NCBI GenBank assembly: GCA_964551875.1 | Contig: CAZKEV010000005.1 | Span: forward strand, 1 to 64,000 | Source: JACTUA01 sp964551875 | GTDB taxonomy: Archaea > Halobacteriota > Methanomicrobia > Methanomicrobiales > JACTUA01 | Direction: 5' to 3' | Length of the DNA stretch: 64,000 bases | In this document: positions 37,501-44,944 of the stretch, one piece after another | Layout of the letters: each line of letters opens with the position of its first letter | Position numbering within the stretch: the stretch's first letter is position 1 | The notes under the pieces: model-generated | The model's input: only the letters and a program-made list of their open reading frames with translations | What the model was told of the DNA's origin: nothing | Databases searched by the model: none | Program-made: the position numbers and the translations under genes

Positions 37501-37673
37501 GAGAAGCCCTTGGTGTTATCCACGTCCCAATCGAGGGCCTTGAAAAAAGGATCGACAAAATCGCGACGCAGCTGTGTCTCGTTATACTGGCCTCTGAGGT
37601 AACCCTCACGGAGATACTGATATTTTTCGAGGAGTTTCTGAATAGTTTCAAAGGCAATTTTAGGATCGATCAT
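34524..37673 (-). CDS. Type IIG restriction-modification enzyme (Eco57I-like)
   Basis: 1049 residues combining cutting and methylation in one chain. The N-terminal nuclease shows D80 and E94-T-K96 (VDYAFRV, VVETKKP), a PD-(D/E)xK arrangement. The gamma-class N6-adenine methylase follows, with DPACGSGSF at 403-411 (SAM binding) and NPPY at 600-603 (catalysis). A target-recognition region with FLFGRDIERY and a coiled-coil tail (residues about 985-1040) complete it. The recognition region DNA is markedly AT-richer than the rest. A TATA box (about 37726-37735) and AAGGA precede the ATG. Downstream PIN and antitoxin genes are coupled to it. All catalytic motifs are present, so it is probably active. 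Confidence 0.92.
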   Translation of the reverse strand: MIDPKIAFETIQKLLEKYQYLREGYLRGQYNETQLRRDFVDPFFKALDWDVDNTKGFSEAYREVVHEEPIPIRGTTKHVDYAFRVGGTRKFVVETKKPSVKIQDDAESAFQLRRYAWNADLRLSILTNFEEFAVYDCTKKPLNTDNAGVARIEYFTFRDYPAKWEWIVSIFSQESILKGSFDRFAATTKGKKGTIGVNDDILTEIEGWRDVLARNIALRNPSLSVEELNASVQRTIDRIIFLRICEDRRIEPYETLKKLLDGDRVYEQLRELFRRADDRYNSGIFHFQEEKDREPPDTLTLNLVIDDKVLKEIISRLYYPESPYEFSVIPPVILGQVYEQFLGKVIRLTEGHHAKVEEKPEVKKAGGVYYTPQFVVDYIVKHTVGELVKEKTPKDVSKLKILDPACGSGSFLLGAYQFLLDWHRDWYIEKLVPVFNEKGSVTASEVQALLPEISAEGKRKKGAPRDLPIYKVANGGESRVRSDWKLTTAERKRILLNNIYGVDIDTQAVEVTKLSLLLEVLEEENEETVSKQLKLFQERALPSLHKNIRCGNSLIGPDFFEQKQVEPFNFEEQKRINPFDWKTEFFEIMGSGGFDTVIGNPPYVRQESLKGVKEYFQTHYKTYQGTADLYVYFIEKGISLLRSNGIFSYIVANKWLRANYGTPLRKWLKEKQIEEIVDFGDLPVFQGATTYPCIIRVTNSSASHEFPVSKVDTLEFTSLEAYFAGHHHMVDPSLFDDGGWTLADRRTGDLLRKVKEKGTPLKDYVMGRIYYGIKTGLNKAFVIDGKTKAQLIQEDPNSAEIIKPFLFGRDIERYCPIKSDRYLLYIPWHFPLDKNDSIKGASREAENEFKRQYPAIFKHLLQFKDELMNRNKSEIGIRYEWYALQRYGSHSLSEFEKPKIMYLVFQVKPVFTFDNDGIYYPNNAIWIIPRKDLYLLGILNSKVGWFLIANSCTQIQNGYQLIFSYLGKIPIYVPDFDDPADATRHDRMVALVTQMLDLHKRLHDTPLEHEKTVIQRQIEATDRQIDDLVYDLYGLTQEERKIVEEATAR

Positions 37674-37769
37674 GAGCGCTTCCTTTTGGCAGATTCCCTC
37701 CGAGGGAAACCGGATCAGGATTTTCTTAAAATGAGAATGGTTGTTCGATAAGAAAGAATATTCTCTTTT

Positions 37770-39542
37770 TTACGCAAACCTCCTCGGATCCGTCTCGACG
37801 TCCACCACCACAACGGTATCGAGGGCCATCGCCTTCCGGATTGCGGGTTCAAGGTCCTCGGGCCGCGTGACCCGGATCCCCCGCCCGCCGCAGGCATCGG
37901 CATAGGCCGCGAAGTCCGGGTTCAGGAGGTCGGTCCCGAAGTTCGGGTAGTGCTCCATCTGCTGCTCGATACGAATCATGCCGAGCTCACGGTTGTTCAG
38001 GACCACCACAACCATCGGGAGGTGGTATTTCACCGCGGTGACGAGCTCGGCCATGGCCATGGCAAACCCGCCGTCGCCGGTGATGCAGAATACCCGTTTC
38101 TCAGGGTGTGCAAGCTTCGCCGCGATCGCCCCGGGGAGGGAGAATCCCATGGTTGCCAGGTAGCCCGACATCACGAAACGCTGCCGCTTCATCCTGAAGT
38201 TCCGGCCAAACCACCACCCGTTGTCCCCCACGTCGATGGAGATGATGGCATCCTCGGGTATAGTCTCCGAGAGCACCTTCATGATATACGGCGGGCGCAC
38301 GGGGACCGTGTGGGGATCGGCCTCGGCGTCCAGGCGCTCGCGGATCTTCCCCTTCAGGGCCGCAATACGGGGGAGGACCCCGGGGTCCTCCCTCTGCGCT
38401 ACCATCTCGAGGAACTTCGGGAGGACCGAGTGACAGTTTCCCCAGAGGCTCACCGAGGCGGGGTTCTTCCCGAGCTTCAGCGGGTCGATGTCCAGCTGGA
38501 CCATGGGCCGGTCGAGGGGGACATTTGTCTGCTTCGAGAAACCGACCCCGAGGCAGATGAGGGGGTCTGCCTCCAGCGCGAGGACCCGGGCCTCGGGCAT
38601 CCCCACGGTCCCGAGGACCGAGACGAGCCAGGGATTATCCTCGGGGAGAAACCCCTTCGCCCGGAAGGTGGTGATGATCGGGGCCTTGATCTTCATTGCG
38701 AGGGCAAGGACCGTATCCCCGTCGGAAAAGGCCCCCCAGCCAGCGAGGATGACGGGATTCTTCCCCCGGGATACCAGCTCGGCCGCACGGCGCATCTCCT
38801 TCTCTTCGGGGAGGATATTCATATCGGGGATGCAGCTCTTCCGGCTGCAATATGCCGCGGCCAGGGGCTCCTTCTGCACGTCGTTCGGGACCGAGACCTG
38901 GGCTACCCCGCGGTCGAGAACGGCATGGCGCAGCGCCTTCTCCAGGATGGTCACGGTCATCTTCGGGTCAGCGATGGTGTTGTTGAAGACCGTCACAGGC
39001 CGGAAGAATGCGTCCTGATCGATCTCCTGGAACCCACCCGGGCCGGTGTACTGCACCTCCACCTGCCCGTTCAGGGAGATGACCGAGGCGCTGTCCTCCT
39101 TGGCATCGTAGAGCCCCGTGGCCAGGTTTGTCGCTCCCGGGCCTGCAATGGTGAGGCAGGCGGCGAGACCGCCGGTGAGCTTGTTGTAGGCCGACGCAGC
39201 CATGGCAGCGTTCGCCTCGTGGCGGACCACGATGTAGCGCATATCCGGCCGCTTCCTCACGGCGTCGACGAGGCCCAGGGATGAGGTGCCCGGTATCCCG
39301 AAGACGAGGGAGACCCCCCACGCGGCCAGGTTCCCCATGATGACGTCCGAGACCGTGGTTGCCGGGCCTGGGGGCGCTCCCTCCTCGACCTTTACAAAGA
39401 CCTCCTTTCCCGATCCGCAGATGGGGCACTTCCAGTCCCCGGGAAGGTCCTCGAACCTGGTCCCGGGCGGGGTGCCCGTCTCCTTCTCCCCCAGCGCCTC
39501 ATCATAGACATATCCGCATACCTGGCAGAGCCATCGCGCCAT
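37770..39542 (-). CDS. Rubredoxin fused to a TPP-dependent pyruvate oxidase/ALS-like enzyme
   Basis: 590 residues from ATG 39542, preceded by GAGAGG. Residues 1-52 are a complete rubredoxin with the iron-binding CQVCGY and CPICGS pairs and PPGTRFEDLPGDW between them. From about residue 65 a full acetolactate synthase/pyruvate oxidase-family enzyme follows: VFGIPGTSSLGLVDAV, catalytic Glu in VVRHEANAAMAA, GPGATNLATGLYDA, a middle domain, and the TPP/Mg motif GDGGFAMAMAEL-x12-VVVVLNN. Decarboxylation of pyruvate or another 2-oxoacid with electrons leaving through the attached rubredoxin is a reasonable inference. It is divergent from malic enzyme, which makes pyruvate. A TATA box lies at 39581-39590 on this strand. 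Confidence 0.87.
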   Translation of the reverse strand: MARWLCQVCGYVYDEALGEKETGTPPGTRFEDLPGDWKCPICGSGKEVFVKVEEGAPPGPATTVSDVIMGNLAAWGVSLVFGIPGTSSLGLVDAVRKRPDMRYIVVRHEANAAMAASAYNKLTGGLAACLTIAGPGATNLATGLYDAKEDSASVISLNGQVEVQYTGPGGFQEIDQDAFFRPVTVFNNTIADPKMTVTILEKALRHAVLDRGVAQVSVPNDVQKEPLAAAYCSRKSCIPDMNILPEEKEMRRAAELVSRGKNPVILAGWGAFSDGDTVLALAMKIKAPIITTFRAKGFLPEDNPWLVSVLGTVGMPEARVLALEADPLICLGVGFSKQTNVPLDRPMVQLDIDPLKLGKNPASVSLWGNCHSVLPKFLEMVAQREDPGVLPRIAALKGKIRERLDAEADPHTVPVRPPYIMKVLSETIPEDAIISIDVGDNGWWFGRNFRMKRQRFVMSGYLATMGFSLPGAIAAKLAHPEKRVFCITGDGGFAMAMAELVTAVKYHLPMVVVVLNNRELGMIRIEQQMEHYPNFGTDLLNPDFAAYADACGGRGIRVTRPEDLEPAIRKAMALDTVVVVDVETDPRRFA

Positions 39543-39580
39543 TCCTCTCAAACCTCAGGTGTAGATACGATCCGCCCACC

Positions 39581-39590
39581 GGTATATAAT
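39581..39590 (-). promoter_or_regulatory. TATA box of the rubredoxin-TPP enzyme gene
   Basis: Minus-strand ATTATATACC, about 40 bp before the ATG at 39542. Confidence 0.6.
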
Positions 39591-39625
39591 TCCTACCCCG
39601 TGAGAATGCTCCGGGCATGAACGGG

Positions 39626-39636
39626 AAATTATAATG
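39626..39636 (+). promoter_or_regulatory. TATA box of the malic enzyme gene
   Basis: AAATTATAATG on the plus strand of the divergent intergenic region. It would give a leader of about 75 nt before ATG 39737. Confidence 0.5.
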
Positions 39637-39736
39637 AGGCATGCGACCATTGAGAGACAGGACTGATGGTGAGCAGGATGGCTGAACCGGTGATGCAGGG
39701 AAGACCCCGGCTGTGGGATGGGAGGCGGTGAGCGGG

Positions 39737-40936
39737 ATGGAAGATATCTACCAGGAATCCCTTGACCTCCACCGGAGGATGCACGGGAAGCTCGAGGTGA
39801 GGGGGAAGGTCCCGGTGAGGACGCGAAGGGATCTCTCCCGGGCGTACACCCCGGGGGTTGCAGCGGTCTGCCGAGCCATCCAGGAGGACAGGAACCGTGC
39901 CTACCTCTACACCATCAAGGCGAATACCGTGGCCATTGTCACCGACGGCTCTGCGGTCCTCGGCCTCGGGAACATCGGGGGGTACGCGGCCATCCCTGTC
40001 ATGGAGGGGAAGGCCCTCCTCTTCAAGGACTTCGCGGGGATCGACGCCTTCCCCATCTGCTTCGAGGGCTACCACACCAACTTCATCGAGGACGTGAAGA
40101 ACATCGCGCCCGTCTTCGGGGGGATCAACCTGGAGGACATCGCCGCCCCCAAGTGCTTCGAGGTGGAAGAGGCACTCCAGGATATCGGGATACCGGTCAT
40201 GCACGACGACCAGCACGGGACCGCTGTCGTGATCCTCGCAGCCCTCCTGAACGCCTGCAGGGCGACCGGAAAGCACCTCGCCGACATCACCATCGCGATG
40301 AGCGGCGCAGGGGCAGCGGGTTTTGCCACCTTCCGGCTCCTGAAGTGCCTTGGCTATGACCGGAAGACCTGCCTCCCCGTGGGGGACCTTATCGTTTGCG
40401 ACACGAAGGGGATCATCCACCGCGACCGCCCTGATCTGCTGAAGAACAAGTACAAGTACATCATCGCCCACGAGACAAACCGCGAGAACCGGACCGGTAC
40501 AATCGCGGATGCGATGAAGGGGGCGGACGTCTTCATCGGTGTCTCTGCTCCGGGTATCGTGACAGGGAAGATGGTCCGGTCCATGAAGAAGGACCCGGTG
40601 GTCTTTGCCATGGCAAACCCGGTCCCCGAGATCATGCCCGATATAGCGAGGAAGGCCGGGGCGGCCGTGGTCGGGACCGGAAGGAGCGACTTCCCGAACC
40701 AGATCAACAACGTCCTCGCTTTCCCGGGTATTTTCCGTGGGGCACTCGATGCCCGGGCCACAAAGATCACGGACGAGATGAAGGTGGCAGCAGCCCATGC
40801 TCTCACGGGGATGGTGAAGGAACCGACCAGGGGAAGGATCCTCCCGGGCCCCCTGAACCGGAAGGTGGCATGGCAGGTTGCGGCAGCGGTGGAGGCCGCG
40901 GCCCGTGAATGCGGGTGTGCGGTTGAGATCGGTTGA
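39737..40936 (+). CDS. NAD(P)-dependent malic enzyme
   Basis: 399 residues, the short prokaryotic malic enzyme form without a phosphotransacetylase tail. Visible motifs: RDLSRAYTPGVAAVC, VAIVTDGSAVLGLGNIGGYA, the metal-binding HDDQHGTAVV, the dinucleotide site AMSGAGAAGFATFRLL and NPVPEIMPD. It decarboxylates malate to pyruvate and CO2 with reduction of NAD(P), or runs the reverse. ATG 39737 matches the family start; a GTG at 39713 is in frame. The neighbouring divergent gene is a pyruvate-type TPP enzyme, so pyruvate made here may be its substrate. The CysRS-like gene begins 13 bp downstream, suggesting one transcript. Confidence 0.92.
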   Translation: MEDIYQESLDLHRRMHGKLEVRGKVPVRTRRDLSRAYTPGVAAVCRAIQEDRNRAYLYTIKANTVAIVTDGSAVLGLGNIGGYAAIPVMEGKALLFKDFAGIDAFPICFEGYHTNFIEDVKNIAPVFGGINLEDIAAPKCFEVEEALQDIGIPVMHDDQHGTAVVILAALLNACRATGKHLADITIAMSGAGAAGFATFRLLKCLGYDRKTCLPVGDLIVCDTKGIIHRDRPDLLKNKYKYIIAHETNRENRTGTIADAMKGADVFIGVSAPGIVTGKMVRSMKKDPVVFAMANPVPEIMPDIARKAGAAVVGTGRSDFPNQINNVLAFPGIFRGALDARATKITDEMKVAAAHALTGMVKEPTRGRILPGPLNRKVAWQVAAAVEAAARECGCAVEIG

Positions 40937-40949
40937 CAGGCGACAGGGC

Positions 40950-42200
40950 ATGCTCCGCATCTACAACACGATGAGCCGGAGGAAGGAGGCCTTTCTCCCG
41001 GGGGCCCCACCGGTCGTCACGTTCTTCACCTGCGGCCCGTCCATCTACCAGCGCCCCCACCTGGGAAACTACCGGACCTTCCTGTACGAGGACATCCTCG
41101 AGCGTTACCTGGGTTACCTCGGGTATCATGTCAAGCGGGTCCTCCCCTTCACCGATATCGAGGACAAGGCCCTTGCCCAGGCAGATAAGGAGGGGGTGAG
41201 CCTCGCGGACCTCACCGGCCGGGTGGCGGAGGAGTTCTTAAGGGAGGCCTGCCTCCTCAGGCTGAAGCCCCCGACCTACAACCCCCGGTCCTCTACAACG
41301 ATAGATTATGCCGTTGAGATCATCGAGCGGCTCCTTGAGAAGGGCATTGCCTACCGGTATGGCCATGATATCTACTTCGATCCCCTGAAGTTCCGGGGAT
41401 TCGGGAAGCTCTTCCGCCTGGACATGTCCCGGTGGCCGAAGCAGAAGAGGCACTTCGGGAAGGACACGTACCCGGGCATCCAGTGGAACTACGGGGACTT
41501 CATCCTCTGGCACGGGGAAAGGAAGGGGGATACTGTCGTCTGGGAGACACGGATCGGGAGGGGGAGGCCGTCATGGAATGTCCAGGACCCGGGGATGGTC
41601 ATCCCGTTCCTCGGTAATTCCATCGATATCCATGCAGGGGGGATCGACAACCTCTACCGGCACCATGACTACAACCTCGCCATCATGGAGTCTCTCACCG
41701 GCAGGGAGTTTGCCCGGTACTGGATGCATGGCGAGCACCTCCTCCTCGACGGGAAGAAGATGTCCAAGAGCAGGGGGAATATCGTCTACCTCTCAGACCT
41801 CACCTCCCGGGGCTGCACCCCCGATGAGGTCCGCTTCTTCCTCATCCATAGCCACTATCGCGACCGGCTGAACATGACCGAGAAGAAACTCAACGAGGCA
41901 AGAGAGGCGCTCAGGACTCTTAGAGCTCATGTCCATGACGTATCAGAGATTGCAGGGAAATCCCCTGAACCGCTCCGGGATTCACCCGTCGCCCGCTCCC
42001 TGGAGGAGAGGTTCAGGGAACGGATGGATGATGATCTCGATGTGAGGGGTGCCGTCGACCTGATCGCCATTTGCCTCGGGGAGCTGGGAGCCCTCTGGGC
42101 GAAGGGGGAGGTCTCTCCAGGGGAGGCAGGCGCAGCACGGGCCGCGCTCCGCCGGATCGACAGTATCCTCCAGGTGATCTTTCCTCCAGGTACGGCCTGA
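40950..42200 (+). CDS. Cysteinyl-tRNA-synthetase-like class I ligase with altered zinc site
   Basis: 416 residues clearly derived from CysRS: FTCGPSIYQ-x2-HLGNYRT (Cys28, HxGN at 37-40), DIHAGGIDN, ARYWMHGEHLL and KMSKS at 270-274. In CysRS the catalytic zinc that recognises cysteine is held by Cys28, Cys209, His234 and Glu238. Here the IECSAM Cys is replaced (WNVQDPGM, Asp213) and the Glu after HH is Asn (RHHDYN), so two of four ligands are gone. The C-terminus is about 45 residues shorter than CysRS, trimming the anticodon-binding region, a size near the mycothiol ligase MshC. Activation of another amino acid, or ligation to a small molecule, is an inference. It lies directly after malic enzyme. 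Confidence 0.82.
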   Translation: MLRIYNTMSRRKEAFLPGAPPVVTFFTCGPSIYQRPHLGNYRTFLYEDILERYLGYLGYHVKRVLPFTDIEDKALAQADKEGVSLADLTGRVAEEFLREACLLRLKPPTYNPRSSTTIDYAVEIIERLLEKGIAYRYGHDIYFDPLKFRGFGKLFRLDMSRWPKQKRHFGKDTYPGIQWNYGDFILWHGERKGDTVVWETRIGRGRPSWNVQDPGMVIPFLGNSIDIHAGGIDNLYRHHDYNLAIMESLTGREFARYWMHGEHLLLDGKKMSKSRGNIVYLSDLTSRGCTPDEVRFFLIHSHYRDRLNMTEKKLNEAREALRTLRAHVHDVSEIAGKSPEPLRDSPVARSLEERFRERMDDDLDVRGAVDLIAICLGELGALWAKGEVSPGEAGAARAALRRIDSILQVIFPPGTA

Positions 42201-42382
42201 GATCCGGCAGGACAGGAGAGATCTTCATCACCCCCTGGGAATGCTTTTCCGACGGCCATCCACAAAGGTTTTCTAGGATTATCCTGCGAAAGAACGAACA
42301 ATTATCTCCCGAGAAGACCCATCAACCTGTAGTGAAGGCGGAGAGGGTCATCCCTTCGCGTCCGCCCAACAGGGGGTAATGT

Positions 42383-42838
42383 ATGGCTCCACGGATCAAT
42401 GCCCGACACATCACCTGCCCAGGCTGCCAGGAGGAGGTCTTCATGGAGGAGCTCGTGGGCGGCCGGTGCCCGCTCTGCGGTTGCGAGCTGGACGGGAGCG
42501 AGGAGTCCTGCGAGGGGTTCGAGGAGCTCCTGGACCGCTCGGACCTCACCTGGCTCGTGTACCAGTACTTCCTCTTCCGGAAGTTCGAGGCCATGGGGGC
42601 GAGCCCGCTCCAGACCCTCAACCTCATCTCGCGGTGCGATGATCCCTCTGCCGTGGGCCCTTCGTATCCCGAGGGGAGCCCCTACTCGCTCGAGATATCC
42701 CTGACCCTCCGGGACAGGATCCTGCCCAAGCGGTGCAGCCGCTGCAGGAAGATCTTCCTCCGCGGGGGGAGGAAACTCGTCACGGGGGACCTGGGGCACA
42801 CCGCCCAGGATATCTCTTACATCTGCCCGTCGTGCTGA
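42383..42838 (+). CDS. Zinc-ribbon protein, function unknown
   Basis: 151 residues. There is one zinc ribbon at the N-terminus (HITCPGCQEEV and GGRCPLCGCEL) and another in the C-terminal half (KRCSRCRKIFLR and ISYICPSC). The helical middle contains LVYQYFLFRKFEAMG. The protein may bind nucleic acid or another protein; no catalytic residues are evident and no characterised family was recognised. Its TGA abuts the stop codon of proS on the other strand (TGATCA at 42836-42841). The 180 bp before it, after the CysRS-like gene, carry no clear gene. Confidence 0.72.
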   Translation: MAPRINARHITCPGCQEEVFMEELVGGRCPLCGCELDGSEESCEGFEELLDRSDLTWLVYQYFLFRKFEAMGASPLQTLNLISRCDDPSAVGPSYPEGSPYSLEISLTLRDRILPKRCSRCRKIFLRGGRKLVTGDLGHTAQDISYICPSC

Positions 42839-44281
42839 TCAGAAGGTGCGGGCGAGGAGGGTGGGCGTCCCTTCCTTCCCGCACACGATGCAGGGTCCGG
42901 GGATCTCGGGGAGCCGGTTCCCCCCCACATCCGTCCCGAGGATGCTCCCCGCGGTCTTCTCCTCGATGAGGTCCGCGCACTCCCTCGCACGGCACCAGGA
43001 GATCACGGCCACCCCCTTCTCCACCGCGGCCGATGCCTGATCAAGGGTCACTGCGGGTGTGATTCGGCCCCGGATCTCCGAGGTCGCCCTGTCAAAGAGG
43101 ATCCTGGTGAGATCTGAGAGGACTCTTGCAACAGAAGATATCACCGAATCCCGGGGCGCCTCTGTCTTCTCGCCGAGCCGGGTGACCAGGGTTACCACCC
43201 CTCGGTCCAGGTCCCGGGGGCCGATCTCGAGACGGAGGGGCGCACCCCGCATCTCCCAATGGTAGTACTTCGCCCCCGGTCGTATCTCCCGCTCGTCCAC
43301 TTCGACCCGGTATCCTGCCGAAACGAGCTCCGACTTCAGGCCACGGGCCGCCCCGACCACCTCGTCCTTCCGCTTCCCCACGATGATGGGCACGATGACC
43401 ACCTGGACGGGGGCCACTTCGGGCGGGAAGACGAGTCCCCTGTCATCCCCGTGGACACCGATGACCGCGGCGATAGATCGTTCAGAGATCCCGGAGCAGG
43501 TCTGGAAGGCATACTGCTGGTCTCCCTTCTCGTCCTCGTACCTGATCTCAAAGGTGCGCGAGAAGTGGTCCCCCAGGTGGTGGACGGTCCCGATTTGGAG
43601 TGTCCTCCCGTCAGGCATGATGGTATCGACCGCGATGGTGTAGTCTGCGCCGGGGAACTTGTCCCAGTCGGGGCGACGGGAGATGAGGAGCGGGATACAG
43701 AGACGTTCGTAGAAGGTCCTGTAGAGGACGATAGCAGCTTCGGTCTGTGCCTCGGCCTCGTCCCAGGTGGCATGGACCGTGTGAGCCTCCTTGAAGGATG
43801 TTATCTCCCGGAGACGGATGAGAGGCTTCGTGGCCTTCGTCTCGTACCGGAAGGTGTTCACGATCTGGTAGAGCCTGATGGGGAGGTCGGCATGGGACCG
43901 GACCCAGAGGGCGTACATCGGGTAGATGGCGGTCTCACTTGTGGGCCGCAGGGCGAGCGGGACATCGAGGGGCGTCTTTCCTCCGCGGGTGACCCAGTAG
44001 ACCTCGTCCTCGAAGCCCTTGATGTGCTCGGCCTCCTTCATGAACTCGTGTTCAGGGATGAGAAGGGGGAAGAGGGTCTCCTTATGGTCCCGGTCCATCA
44101 GCTTTCGGAGGATCCCGTAGACATGCTTCCGGAGGGCAAAGCCGTACGGGTACCAAACACAGAGCCCCTTCACCGGGTACCGGTTGTCAATGATCTCGGC
44201 TTGCCACAGGATGTTGCTGTACCAGCCTGAAAAGTTGTCTTTTGAAGGAAGTGAGGCCTTTTCCTTCTTCAGCGGTAGCAA
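42839..44281 (-). CDS. proS: Prolyl-tRNA synthetase, archaeal/eukaryal type
   Basis: 480 residues when started at TTG 44281, the standard size of the archaeal form. GAGGTGG at 44286-44292 is well placed before that TTG and no ATG is available. Class II motifs: GFALRKHVYGIL, ALRPTSETAIYPMY (motif 2 entry), RYETKATKPLIRLREITSFK with the TXE and R-x-E residues, and the motif 3 area around FQTCSGISERSIAAVIGVHGDD. An anticodon-binding domain (VVIVPI) and a C-terminal Cys-containing zinc-like domain (CRARECADL, GPCIVCGKEG) follow. It charges tRNA-Pro. It lies 10 bp downstream of the SpoIIM-like gene and is probably cotranscribed with it and DUF63. Confidence 0.92.
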   Translation of the reverse strand: MLPLKKEKASLPSKDNFSGWYSNILWQAEIIDNRYPVKGLCVWYPYGFALRKHVYGILRKLMDRDHKETLFPLLIPEHEFMKEAEHIKGFEDEVYWVTRGGKTPLDVPLALRPTSETAIYPMYALWVRSHADLPIRLYQIVNTFRYETKATKPLIRLREITSFKEAHTVHATWDEAEAQTEAAIVLYRTFYERLCIPLLISRRPDWDKFPGADYTIAVDTIMPDGRTLQIGTVHHLGDHFSRTFEIRYEDEKGDQQYAFQTCSGISERSIAAVIGVHGDDRGLVFPPEVAPVQVVIVPIIVGKRKDEVVGAARGLKSELVSAGYRVEVDEREIRPGAKYYHWEMRGAPLRLEIGPRDLDRGVVTLVTRLGEKTEAPRDSVISSVARVLSDLTRILFDRATSEIRGRITPAVTLDQASAAVEKGVAVISWCRARECADLIEEKTAGSILGTDVGGNRLPEIPGPCIVCGKEGTPTLLARTF

Positions 44282-44291
44282 ATACCCACCT

Positions 44292-44858
44292 CTACGTGAC
44301 CAGATGTATGATCTGGGGCGTGATAAATGCCTCGATAAATGCCGCGATGGCCACAAGGGGCACAATCACGAGGAGAAATGTGCAGGCGTGGGCCCTTGCG
44401 GTCTCTCCGGCATCCCCCTCGCCGTGCCACTCGGCAAGGATAGAGGACCCGAGGATGAACCCGAGGGAGGCCGAGATGATGAAGGAGGGGATCTCGAAGA
44501 TCCCGTGGGGGAGGATCGCCGCAGCAACGAAGAGGAGGCCCCGCTCCTCCCTGACGAGCTCCATGATACCCCCGATGATGATCCCGTTCGAGGCGATGAT
44601 GAAGAGGGTGAGGAGGCCCAGGGTCACCCCGCCGAGGAAGAGGAGGATGCAGGCCTGGAGGTTGTTAAAGAAGATGAAGATAGCAAGGGAGAGGGGATCC
44701 TTTGCATCGATCTTCCCTATCACCTCGTTCTGCACGATCTGGATGAGCTGCTTCCCCGTGGTAGGGCTTCTGATCACGACGGCGGCGCCGGCGAGAGCCG
44801 TGAGAAGGAATGCAAGGACGGCGATGGCTGACGCGGTCCTGAAGGCGAGATCAGACAT
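44292..44858 (-). CDS. SpoIIM-family membrane protein
   Basis: 188 residues with five likely membrane helices. It belongs to the stage II sporulation protein M family found in many archaea, with IFFNNLQACILLFLGG, ASNGIIIGGIMELV and the conserved ILPHGIFEIPSFIIS, which carries the His-Gly and Glu-Pro landmarks. Its archaeal role is unknown; there is no sporulation here. ATG 44858 was chosen because AGGAGGTG precedes it by about 5 bases. The frame extends upstream through a hairpin-rich spacer that does not look coding. It is followed closely by proS and preceded by DUF63. Confidence 0.85.
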   Translation of the reverse strand: MSDLAFRTASAIAVLAFLLTALAGAAVVIRSPTTGKQLIQIVQNEVIGKIDAKDPLSLAIFIFFNNLQACILLFLGGVTLGLLTLFIIASNGIIIGGIMELVREERGLLFVAAAILPHGIFEIPSFIISASLGFILGSSILAEWHGEGDAGETARAHACTFLLVIVPLVAIAAFIEAFITPQIIHLVT

Positions 44859-44886
44859 GGAGCACCTCCTGCCGGTAGGCGGAGGG

Positions 44887-44933
44887 CCTCCCTGCCGTAA
44901 GGCGGGAGGGGTCCATACGGTCGAGTATGGACC
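44887..44933 (-). other. Two adjacent hairpins between the DUF63 and SpoIIM-like genes
   Basis: GGTCCATAC at 44910-44918 and GTATGGACC at 44925-44933 form a perfect 9-bp stem with a 6-base loop. Immediately beside it CCTCCCTGCC (44887-44896) and GGCGGGAGG (44901-44909) form a second GC-rich stem with one bulge and a GTAA loop. They sit in the 86-bp spacer of a minus-strand operon, so an RNA processing or attenuation site is possible. No T-run follows. Confidence 0.6.
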
Positions 44934-44944
44934 TCTGCATGGCA

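Noticed and set aside
43259..44230. 323-codon plus-strand frame opposite proS
   Set aside because: Antisense shadow of a well-supported synthetase gene.
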